Shown here in pieces: positions 32,600 through 39,694 of a DNA stretch of 39,694 nucleotides (its first letter is position 1; every line of letters begins with the position of its first letter). Made by a program: the position numbers and the translations under genes. The stretch is taken from contig JAQUWU010000043.1 of assembly GCA_028692715.1 (NCBI GenBank), forward strand, positions 1 to 39,694, in the 5' to 3' direction. A model generated the notes under the pieces. It was given only the letters and a program-made list of their open reading frames with translations. It did no database searches and was not told the origin of the DNA. This stretch comes from Paludibacter sp. Its GTDB lineage: Bacteria; Bacteroidota; Bacteroidia; Bacteroidales; Paludibacteraceae.

Positions 32600-35500
32600 T
32601 TAATTTGTTGTTATATAGTCTGTTATGAAATTATCAATATATGGATTTATTACGAAAACGCCGGCTGATTTTTCTTTTATTAATCCGGCACGGATAAAGG
32701 CTTCTACAATGAGCACAATTTTACTTTCATTTATAAGTAAAACATTTTTCATTTTTGAAATAGTCATTCGTTTGTGTAACGAAATCTGATATAAAATAAC
32801 CTTCCAGTCATCAGGCAGATTTTCAAAAACCAATAAATTAGGTTTCTGAGGAGAACGAATTTCCAATTGGTCATTCTCAAATGATTTTACATTTGCAATC
32901 CAGGCATAGAGTGCTGCACCCGGATTCCCTTTCGAGAAGTTGAAATACTTATTGAAGAGACCGGCTAATTTTAGTTCGGAGATACCATCTTCAGGTTTGT
33001 TCTCAAAAATAAATTTCATTCCTCGCGATCTGTGACGAACCATAATCATTTCTTTTAAATCTTCCGAATTGAAAGGTTTACAGGTAATGATGCTAATAAA
33101 ACTGTTGGAGATATTTTGTGTCTTCTGAATGTGTTCGTAAGTTGCTGAATTCAGATTCACCACAAATAAGCATTTATCACTGTATTTCTTTATCAAATCG
33201 AGTAAAAGTTTGATGATTGTTAAACCTTTATCGGAAGATTCCCACCAAAGTTCAATGTCGTGAAAGAATAAAACACTATCCTCAGGTAGATTTTCGAATA
33301 TTTTATAAATGCTGCCTTCAATATTCAGGGCGTTATTTAATTCATGCTGAAAATCCGAAACAGTTACAGAGCCTTGCAGTGGCGGAAATATATTATATAC
33401 TGCCTGCTGATTGAAATGTTTTCGTGCAACATGCTGACAGAATGTGGTTTTTCCGGTATTTCTTTCTCCTGTAATTAATATTCCCCCGCGATATCCTGCC
33501 TTATAATGTTCTATTGCCTTGGCAAATTTCAATTCCTCTTCTTTTTTCTCAATCCAGAAGTCATCACTAATGCTGGATTTTCCACTAAATAAATTTTTAT
33601 AGTAGGATGGAATTGCCGTGTAAACAGTCGGATTAGGGCTTACAAGGTCAACAAGATTCAGATATGATTCGGATGAGTTAATATTGTATTCCTGTTTGTT
33701 GAGTAACCTTGCTAAAAGTATTCCTTCACTTTGCGAATACAACAAACGAACCGTTACTTTTTGAGTAATTTCTTTTATTGCATTAAAAAAACGATCTACT
33801 TTTCCTATATTCTTTTTCCCATGATATTCCCTGATAATGTGAGGTAATTCTTTGGTACTGTCCAGAATTTTATGTGAGTACAATGGTTCAAAAGCATTTT
33901 CAATACTTTTAAAAGTAGCAGATTTCAAGTTTTTTAATAGAAGTTCTATTTCCGTTTCACTTTCATTGATATTTGACAAAACATCATTAATAATAGTTTC
34001 AGCGGATTTATTTTCATTAGCGTCTTTCAGATTTTCAATTTCAAAATGCATGTAGCTAACCTGATCCTTAATTCTATAAGTAATTCTTTTTAGTTTATTG
34101 CCCAATACCTCAAAACCATCCTGCATTTCTCCTATCAAAAGTGATTCGGCAAAATGGCGTATCATTTTTTGAAGAGGTATGGTAATCAATTCATTCTCTT
34201 GTAGTTCTGCATAATTTACCCGCGTGATAGGCTGGCTGTAAATCGACACTTCTTCAGGTAGCTGTTCTATCATTTCCATGATACTTTCCTGAAATTTATT
34301 CATTATTTCGTCGGAATTATAGAATCCACTAACAATTTTTATTTCAACAATTTTATTGTTGTCATCTTTATTTCGATTAAACGTTAATAAATTGCTTTTG
34401 AAGATATCAATTTTGTTCGTCAATTCTTCGTAAATCAGGGTCTTGGTACTTGTATAATAATCAAATACCTGCCGTTGAACCCTGTTTTTTAGTTCCAGCA
34501 CTTGCAAGTCAAGCTGGAGTTTGTTTGCAACCGGTAAAATGGTTTCAAACCATTCCTTAGGGTAATTCTTGTTCTCTTCAGCCAGATCTTTGTAGAATTT
34601 ATCCGGCCTTTTTCTCTTGTCAATTGCTTTGTTAGCTTCTACTTTATCTAAATCGTAGGCTAGAAGTTGGATATTTTGCCTGAACTCCTCTAACATAGAA
34701 TTTCTGAAATGCAAATCGTATTTTGAAGTTGCTTCTTCAATGAGAGTGATCTTTTCCATCAAATCTGATTGAATACTGGACAGTGTTAATTTGTCGGAAT
34801 TATTTTCGGCAAATTCGTTACAAAAAATCTCAAGTTGGTTATCGAACACAAAAAGCCAGTTTTTAATATCAATATTAAATTGCAGACTCATGGTGTTGAG
34901 CTCCTTCAATGTGATTTTTAAATTTTGCTGGCGATTTTGTTGAATATAAAACCGGCTAAGTTTTCGTAATTCAACGTCATCCGAAATTGAGCTTTTTGCA
35001 AAAGGATTTAATAATTTTTTTAATCGTTTGTGTCTTCGAACCGATTTGCTATCAGTAGGTTGAATTCGAAATTCTGAAATTGGATAATCAATTGTTACTT
35101 TTTGTGGTATCACAAGGATTTCTTCAATCAATTGTGAATCATACCATTCGAGTCCCGATGTAAGTACAGATTTTTGAATTTCCATTTTATCTGACAAAAA
35201 CTGTTTTGTCAGTGCTAAAGCTTCACTATAAAGTTCATGTTGAATTTCATTTGTATAATGAATACAATCACCTGTAGATAATTTATTTATTGTTTTATTC
35301 AGTTTCCCGAAAATGGTGATATTTAATTTTTTTAATTCGCGTATATATTCATTTTGTTCTTTAAAATAGGGAACAAATACTTTTTTATAGAATTCCGAAA
35401 TTATTTCCAATCCTCTTTCGTCAAAATGATGAAGATGTTTATTCAGTACTTCATACTTTGTAGTGATTAATTCCGGTAAAATAATTGTGGTTGATTTGCT

Positions 35501-37684
35501 AATTTCTTTCTGAATAGTTTTTTGATCGATGCCTTTCAAACTATATTCCTTGAAATTAGCAGAAGCATTAATAAATAACATTGTTCCCATATTTTCAGTA
35601 AGGCCATTTACTTCATTATAAGTTTTTTCAACGTCTTGGAATTTTTTATCAGGAATTCCAACTATTGTTAAGTCTGTATTTCCCGATTCAAGTTTAATAA
35701 TTTCATTCCTTGTTAATTGTTCAATGCTATTATTGATAATTTTTATTTCAATTGTTATTCTATACTCTTCAAGAATAGTTGTCAGTGAATTGTAATATAT
35801 ATCAATTTTTGATGGATCGTTGCTGATGACTAATAGTCTTATCTTAGGACTATTCCACGATGTTGATGAGGTTAGGTGTCTTAAAAGATAGAGGGAAAAT
35901 GAAAGATTATTTCCCCAACCACTCCACCAAATATCAATAGAATTTGAGTTTCCTGTTTTTCTTTCAGGGTTGTAATTTAAATAGATAGAATTGAAATTGT
36001 TTTTCTCCAAACGGCTTATTAAATCTCCAAATTTTGATTTATTTTTTTCGTTTTTACTCCAGCCCATCAAAATGGTGTTCGGTTCAATGCCATTAAATCC
36101 GTAAACACGAATAATTTCATCCATTCCGGAGTATAAGTCGTGACAAGAATGATGATTTATAAAATACCCTTTTTTGCTTTTTTCAGTCATCAATTCAGAC
36201 TTTCTGGTCAAAACAGGATCGTCAGTAACTTCAAGTTCAAATCCTGTCAAAAGTCCCAATTTACCACAAATGTCTTGACCCAATTGAATCATATAAGGTC
36301 TTGATAATTCTTCGCCCGAGAACATAATAATGTTTGGACGCCAGTTGCGGTGGTTAATTGTATCTACATGAAGTTTATCTAATCCGAAGTTCACGAGTGA
36401 TGACCAGATACCTGACCATGCATCTCCCGATTCCAGTTGAATTTCTTTTCTTCTGATAAATAAATAAACTATTCCTAAGATAATTGAACCACCCAAGAGA
36501 GCCACAAAATCTAACTGAATCATTACAATTAAGCAAGCCAAAGCTCCAATGATACTTACCCAAGCCGGAGTTTTAAAGAGTGGACGAAAATCGGCACTGG
36601 TCAAACGCTCGAAAGCACAACTTAAATTCAGGAAGCCATAAGTGGTAATAAAGAAAATGGAAACAATGCGGGCAATAACATTTAAATCACCAATTAAAAT
36701 TCCTACTTCAGCAATAACAAAAGTCATTAACAATGCATTGCGTGGCTCATTGGTTTTCTTAGTTCCTTTCGCAAAAAATTTATGTGTTATTCTGTCGGTG
36801 GCAGTTGCTTGTAAAATTCTGGGAGCTCCCAAAATACTTCCCAATGCCGATGAAAGAGTTGCTCCCCAAATACCTGCAACCACTAATTCCGGAATCCAGG
36901 CTATTTTAAATAAGATGTTTGGATCGTTTGCCAACTCATTTCTGTCAACTGTATATGAAAAATAAAATGCAAGAGCTATATATACAACTAAACCTACAGC
37001 TATAGCTGATATTGCGCCCAGCGGAATTGATTTTTTTGGATCTTTTAAATCGCCTGACATCGAAACGCCTGCTTCAAAACCTGTAACCGCAGGAAAGAAA
37101 ATCCCGAATAAAACCATTATTGGAACGGCAGTTGTTGGGTCTGATACAAATGGTAACGAAGGTGCTAGGTCATGTTTTCCAAGGAAAACAGAAATCAATG
37201 AAAGAATGATAGCCGCCATAATTATATATTGAGTCTTTATGGCCAACGAAGTACTTATAAATGTGATGATGGTAACTAAAAGGAGTACAATCGTTCCGGT
37301 AAGTCGGATATTTTCAATATTGTCGGCGAATCCAAAATAATTTAGGAAACTCTCCGAGAAACCTATTAAATAAAGACTTACACTGAATGATAATCCTACA
37401 AATAATGCCAGTCCCAGTGTGCCACCAATTGGTAATCCTAAGCTTCGCGAAATCATATAATAGGTTCCACCGCCTTCTACCTTTTTGTCGGTGGCAATAG
37501 ATGATACACTTAAGCCTGTTGTTACAGAAATAAGGTGAGCTACTAAAATGATTCCTATCGAGGCGACTAAACCGGCTTGTCCAATAATCATTGGTAGCCT
37601 TAAATACATAATTACGCCTAAAATAGTAAGAATGGAAGGTGTAAACACACCACCGAAAGTTCCGAATTTATTCGATTTGGCCAT
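32600..37684 (-). CDS. Giant SLC12-like permease fused to a P-loop ATPase
   Basis: A 1694-residue fusion protein. Residues about 1-415 form a 12-helix APC-superfamily transporter of the SLC12 (cation-chloride cotransporter) type: FGGVFTPSILTILGVIMYLR (10-29), KVEGGGTYYMISRSLG, FPAVTGFEAGVSMSGDLKDP. Residues about 430-715 match the SLC12 cytosolic domain (NWRPNIIMFSG, IDIWWSGWGNNLS, TDLTIVGIPD). About 730-1350 is long helical/coiled-coil-like sequence that I do not recognise. The end is an AAA/STAND-type ATPase: Walker A G1406-ERNTG-K1412-T1413, Walker B D1476-IE, ITCKPFNSEDLKEMI, and a GNPGAAL sensor-like motif, followed by a winged-helix-like segment (about 1610-1690). No frameshift separates the parts, so it is one frame. 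It precedes an MscS-like channel gene by 21 bp. Confidence 0.88.
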   Translation of the reverse strand: MAKSNKFGTFGGVFTPSILTILGVIMYLRLPMIIGQAGLVASIGIILVAHLISVTTGLSVSSIATDKKVEGGGTYYMISRSLGLPIGGTLGLALFVGLSFSVSLYLIGFSESFLNYFGFADNIENIRLTGTIVLLLVTIITFISTSLAIKTQYIIMAAIILSLISVFLGKHDLAPSLPFVSDPTTAVPIMVLFGIFFPAVTGFEAGVSMSGDLKDPKKSIPLGAISAIAVGLVVYIALAFYFSYTVDRNELANDPNILFKIAWIPELVVAGIWGATLSSALGSILGAPRILQATATDRITHKFFAKGTKKTNEPRNALLMTFVIAEVGILIGDLNVIARIVSIFFITTYGFLNLSCAFERLTSADFRPLFKTPAWVSIIGALACLIVMIQLDFVALLGGSIILGIVYLFIRRKEIQLESGDAWSGIWSSLVNFGLDKLHVDTINHRNWRPNIIMFSGEELSRPYMIQLGQDICGKLGLLTGFELEVTDDPVLTRKSELMTEKSKKGYFINHHSCHDLYSGMDEIIRVYGFNGIEPNTILMGWSKNEKNKSKFGDLISRLEKNNFNSIYLNYNPERKTGNSNSIDIWWSGWGNNLSFSLYLLRHLTSSTSWNSPKIRLLVISNDPSKIDIYYNSLTTILEEYRITIEIKIINNSIEQLTRNEIIKLESGNTDLTIVGIPDKKFQDVEKTYNEVNGLTENMGTMLFINASANFKEYSLKGIDQKTIQKEISKSTTIILPELITTKYEVLNKHLHHFDERGLEIISEFYKKVFVPYFKEQNEYIRELKKLNITIFGKLNKTINKLSTGDCIHYTNEIQHELYSEALALTKQFLSDKMEIQKSVLTSGLEWYDSQLIEEILVIPQKVTIDYPISEFRIQPTDSKSVRRHKRLKKLLNPFAKSSISDDVELRKLSRFYIQQNRQQNLKITLKELNTMSLQFNIDIKNWLFVFDNQLEIFCNEFAENNSDKLTLSSIQSDLMEKITLIEEATSKYDLHFRNSMLEEFRQNIQLLAYDLDKVEANKAIDKRKRPDKFYKDLAEENKNYPKEWFETILPVANKLQLDLQVLELKNRVQRQVFDYYTSTKTLIYEELTNKIDIFKSNLLTFNRNKDDNNKIVEIKIVSGFYNSDEIMNKFQESIMEMIEQLPEEVSIYSQPITRVNYAELQENELITIPLQKMIRHFAESLLIGEMQDGFEVLGNKLKRITYRIKDQVSYMHFEIENLKDANENKSAETIINDVLSNINESETEIELLLKNLKSATFKSIENAFEPLYSHKILDSTKELPHIIREYHGKKNIGKVDRFFNAIKEITQKVTVRLLYSQSEGILLARLLNKQEYNINSSESYLNLVDLVSPNPTVYTAIPSYYKNLFSGKSSISDDFWIEKKEEELKFAKAIEHYKAGYRGGILITGERNTGKTTFCQHVARKHFNQQAVYNIFPPLQGSVTVSDFQHELNNALNIEGSIYKIFENLPEDSVLFFHDIELWWESSDKGLTIIKLLLDLIKKYSDKCLFVVNLNSATYEHIQKTQNISNSFISIITCKPFNSEDLKEMIMVRHRSRGMKFIFENKPEDGISELKLAGLFNKYFNFSKGNPGAALYAWIANVKSFENDQLEIRSPQKPNLLVFENLPDDWKVILYQISLHKRMTISKMKNVLLINESKIVLIVEAFIRAGLIKEKSAGVFVINPYIDNFITDYITTN

Positions 37685-37743
37685 AATTAAAGCTTTATTT
37701 ATATGGTTTTAAAATGATAGTTGAATAAAAGTACAAAATCACA

Positions 37744-37772
37744 GAAATATAAAATGATTTTATAAATACAAA
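37744..37772 (-). promoter_or_regulatory. Possible promoter of the permease-ATPase/MscS operon
   Basis: On the minus strand TTTG (37772-37769), 17 bp, then TATATTTC (37751-37744), one mismatch from TAnnTTTG and a slightly short spacer. The leader would be about 55 nt. Confidence 0.4.
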
Positions 37773-37930
37773 TGTACATTCTATTTGCAAAGGTTGTGAA
37801 ATTTAATCAATTAATCAAGCGAAAAGGAGTAAATTAATGCAGGTTTTTTGTTCAAAATTGAATTCGAGTTCTTTTTGTGAAAAAACGTAAAATCAACTGT
37901 TGGCATTTCGACTTCTTGACTTAATATTTT

Positions 37931-37965
37931 GAAAGTGTTTTTCAATTTTACATGCAACACTTTTC
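37931..37965. promoter_or_regulatory. Inverted repeat overlapping the VWA promoter (possible operator)
   Basis: GAAAGTGTT (37931-37939) and AACACTTTTC (37956-37965) form a dyad covering the -33 position of the likely rightward promoter (TTTT, 19 bp, TATTATTG at 37968-37975). Its place suggests a regulator site rather than a terminator. Confidence 0.35.
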
Positions 37966-38022
37966 CTTATTATTGCATCTTAACTTAAATCAATAAAAAA
38001 TTATATTTTAAAATTCAATCCA

Positions 38023-39192
38023 ATGAAAAGAATTTATTTTATCCCGATAACACTAATTTGTCTGTTGTTTGCTGCTTGTGATGACGGAGGGTCTTATATG
38101 TCGGAAGATGGTTCGATGAGCTTATATGACAGTGGAAGTTCCGGTAGTAGTGAAACGGGAAATGGAAATGAACTGGAACCCGGAGTAATAACAGCCGGAG
38201 AATGGAACGATTTGGATCACTGGATGTTTCTGGATAGTGTCTTGACGGATTCTGCTTATGCCAAAATGCCCGAATACTGGGGTTACTATCATAATCACCG
38301 CGTTTCGGTAAAGGTGACCAATGCTTCTGATGCTCCTGTGATTAATCAGGAAGTCGTGCTCAAACGAAACGGAACAGCTATTTGGACTGCAAAAACGGAT
38401 AATGCAGGGATGGCTGAATTGTGGGTTGATTTATTCCAAAAAAGTGAAAATATTGATACCACTCAATTGCAACTTTCAGTGGGAAGTGTAATCCTTAATC
38501 AGGTTAAAACAATATCGGCGGGAGCAAATACTCTTATTTTTAATGGAGCTTCAACACTTTCAAATAAAGTTGAATTAGCATTTATGGTAGATGCCACGGG
38601 CTCTATGAGTGATGAACTTGAATTTTTGAAAACCGAATTGCTGGATGTTATTAATAGGGCAAAAAGTGATAATCCAACGCTAAATATGCTTACAGGCTCT
38701 GTATTCTACAGAGATAAAGGAGATGATTATGTGACACGTATCTCAAATTTCAATACTAATATCACAACGACACTCAATTTCATTAAGGATCAAAAAGCAT
38801 CAGGTGGCGGCGATTTTCCGGAAGCTGTTCATACAGCGTTGGATAAGTCAATCAATGAATTACAATGGTCAACTGATTCGCGTACACGCATTTTGTTTAT
38901 GGTTTTGGACGCACCTCCCCATTATGACTCTGATATTGTATCAAATTTACATTCATTGATAACACAAGCTGCAGTAAAAGGCATTAAAATTATTCCCGTT
39001 ACTGCCAGTGGAATTGATAAGGAAACTGAATTTCTGATGCGATTTATGGCTTTAACAACAAATGGAACGTATGTATTTATTACCAACGATAGTGGGGTAG
39101 GGAATGAGCATCTTCAACCAACTATTGGTTATTATCAGGTGGAATACCTGAATGATTTAATGGTCAGATTAATAAATAAATACGTGAAATAA
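38023..39192 (+). CDS. VWA-domain lipoprotein
   Basis: A 389-residue lipoprotein. The signal MKRIYFIPITLICLLFAAC ends in a lipobox with Cys19, followed by DDGG and a Ser/Gly-rich linker to about residue 55. Residues about 85-180 form a beta-rich domain with an invertible-repeat look (SVKVTNASDAPVINQEVVLK, AKTDNAGMAELWVDL), similar to immunoglobulin-like carboxypeptidase-regulatory folds. The von Willebrand A domain begins at about 185 with the MIDAS motif D190-A-T192-G-S194-M-S196, then MLTGSVFYRDKGDDYV, FPEAVHTALDKSI and ILFMVLDAPPHY. It probably faces the periplasm or cell surface and binds a partner through a metal ion. Partner unknown. It stands alone. Confidence 0.85.
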   Translation: MKRIYFIPITLICLLFAACDDGGSYMSEDGSMSLYDSGSSGSSETGNGNELEPGVITAGEWNDLDHWMFLDSVLTDSAYAKMPEYWGYYHNHRVSVKVTNASDAPVINQEVVLKRNGTAIWTAKTDNAGMAELWVDLFQKSENIDTTQLQLSVGSVILNQVKTISAGANTLIFNGASTLSNKVELAFMVDATGSMSDELEFLKTELLDVINRAKSDNPTLNMLTGSVFYRDKGDDYVTRISNFNTNITTTLNFIKDQKASGGGDFPEAVHTALDKSINELQWSTDSRTRILFMVLDAPPHYDSDIVSNLHSLITQAAVKGIKIIPVTASGIDKETEFLMRFMALTTNGTYVFITNDSGVGNEHLQPTIGYYQVEYLNDLMVRLINKYVK

Positions 39193-39283
39193 TAATATCG
39201 TTATTTGTTTAATGATTATCCTTAATGTACACAGTTGTACTGAATTTTCAGTTGATGGGATTGACCTCATTCGGTGAGCCTGC

Positions 39284-39360
39284 CTGATGGTTGGCAGGGC
39301 GGACGTAGTCTTGACTTTTTTGCTTACTTTTTGTGTCAAGAAAAAAAGTAAGTCGGGGTT
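39284..39360. repeat. Structured intergenic element with two exclusive hairpins
   Basis: CTTGAC (39310-39315) can pair with GTCAAG (39335-39340), and CTTACTTTTT (39323-39332) can pair with AAAAAGTAAG (39343-39352). The arms interlock, so only one stem, or a pseudoknot, can form. Upstream GCCTGCCTGATGG and TTGGCAGGGC form a short partial dyad, and downstream lies GGGGTTAGGGGC, related to the REP cores. It looks like a member of a scattered Bacteroidota repeat family. Confidence 0.55.
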
Positions 39361-39409
39361 AGGGGCGGAAGTCCCTTAAAGAAAACTCGCGAAAGTTGAG
39401 TAATTTACA

Positions 39410-39694
39410 TTATTCCCCGTCAATTTTGAATATACGTGAGGGTGTATTTACTATCCAATTGGAAAATGGATCAATATAATTCCAAAAATTTTGTTTTAAA
39501 TCTTCACTAATATTGAGTTCGGAAATAGCTTCTCTGAAACATTTTAACCAGACAATCCTGCCTTCAGGAGTAATTGAAAAAGGTGCATGTCGGTTCGACA
39601 TCATTGCTTTCCCTCTGTTCTGGTTGAAATAATCAGGTCCTCCTCAAAATTGTATGAAAACATCAGCAGAATTACGTTTGACAATTTCAAAAGT
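39410..39694 (-). pseudogene. Truncated-hemoglobin-like globin, interrupted by in-frame TGA; 5' end outside window
   Basis: Reading leftward from the window edge, the frame encodes KRNSADVFIQF, then TGA at 39646-39644, then GGPDYFNQNRGKAMMSNRHA and PFSITPEGRIVWLKCFREAI, ending NWIVNTPSRIFKIDGE. The GGP-x-Y/F, RHAPF-I-P-R-W and terminal W-N-Y-x-x-x-F-S-N-W segments match Bacteroidota group II/III-type truncated hemoglobins (oxygen/NO-binding heme proteins). The reading frame and homology continue on both sides of the stop, so a single base change, rather than a new start at 39604, explains the ORF. From memory, homologues carry Cys at this site. Whether it is a pseudogene, a sequencing error or recoding cannot be settled here. 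Confidence 0.75.

Larger units (their letters stand above)
37685..38022. other. Divergent intergenic region between the permease-ATPase and VWA genes
   Basis: A 338-bp AT-rich gap with a probable leftward promoter (37744-37772), a probable rightward promoter (37945-37975) and an inverted repeat (37931-37965) overlapping the latter. No gene or further repeat recognised. Confidence 0.55.

Noticed and set aside
39602-39604. ATG at 39604 as a true start of a 64-residue protein
   Set aside because: Globin homology continues upstream in frame past a single TGA, so this is the tail of a longer interrupted gene.
39644-39646. Genome-wide reassignment of TGA
   Set aside because: Several intact genes (PAP2 gene, first hyfB, hyfF, hyfG) end at TGA at the expected family length.

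Overview
The window comes from a free-living-type Bacteroidota, most likely order Bacteroidales or Marinilabiliales. The evidence is the long (590-residue) IspG, DapL plus DapF for meso-diaminopimelate, a TonB-dependent receptor, EttA, start codons without Shine-Dalgarno sequences, and promoters of the Bacteroidota type TTTG-N19-TAnnTTTG. Two of these promoters are exact (before the C69 peptidase and before dapF) and one is near-exact (before ispG). TGA serves as a normal stop in several genes. No rRNA, tRNA, CRISPR array, transposase or prophage gene was recognised.

Layout: 0.1-0.6 kb, a C-terminally shortened NAD(P)-binding protein (-). 0.7-4.7 kb, a secreted C69 peptidase and a two-gene glycosyltransferase/flippase-like operon (-). 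5.0-7.5 kb, a TonB-dependent receptor (+) bracketed by two direct copies of a 160-190 bp repeat. 7.8-13.2 kb, a menaquinone operon menI-PAP2-menF-menD-menB (+) closed by a clear terminator. 13.4-15.6 kb, dapF-dapL (-). 15.9-18.2 kb, a small outer-membrane barrel and ispG (-). 18.5-28.6 kb, a seven-gene complex-I-like / hydrogenase-4-like operon (+) with a four-helix-bundle (S23-type) gene lodged between the large- and small-subunit genes. 28.9-30.5 kb, ettA (-). 30.7-31.6 kb, a SAM methyltransferase (-). 31.65-31.85 kb, the third copy of the dispersed repeat. 31.9-37.7 kb, a 1694-residue permease-ATPase fusion followed by an MscS-type channel (-). 38.0-39.2 kb, a VWA lipoprotein (+). 39.4 kb to the end, a globin frame (-) interrupted by an in-frame TGA and cut by the window edge.

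Two systems stand out. (1) The hyf-like operon looks like a hydrogenase-4 but all four Ni-binding cysteines of the large subunit are replaced (A202, T205, S493, G496). Three of the four proximal-cluster cysteines of the small subunit are also replaced (D134, D201, N231). Its fused ferredoxin domain keeps exactly the ligands for one [4Fe-4S] cluster. With three antiporter-type subunits and a NuoH-type subunit retained, it fits the 'energy-converting hydrogenase-related' (Ehr) type: an ion-translocating membrane arm with a non-hydrogenase soluble arm. (2) The 1694-residue protein joins an SLC12-like cation-chloride cotransporter, including its cytosolic C-terminal domain, to about 600 helical residues and a P-loop ATPase with a winged-helix-like end. 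It is followed 21 bp later by a mechanosensitive channel gene. I infer an osmotic or volume-regulation module.

The non-coding DNA is also organised. Several leaders directly before start codons have 7-bp (dapL, hyfG, ettA, hyfE) or 8-bp (S23 gene, hyfI) periodicity. REP-like inverted pairs with a CCCC(T)AAAGGGG core sit exactly at the 3' ends of menD and hyfE. All sequence-comparison statements are from memory of the families; no searches were run.
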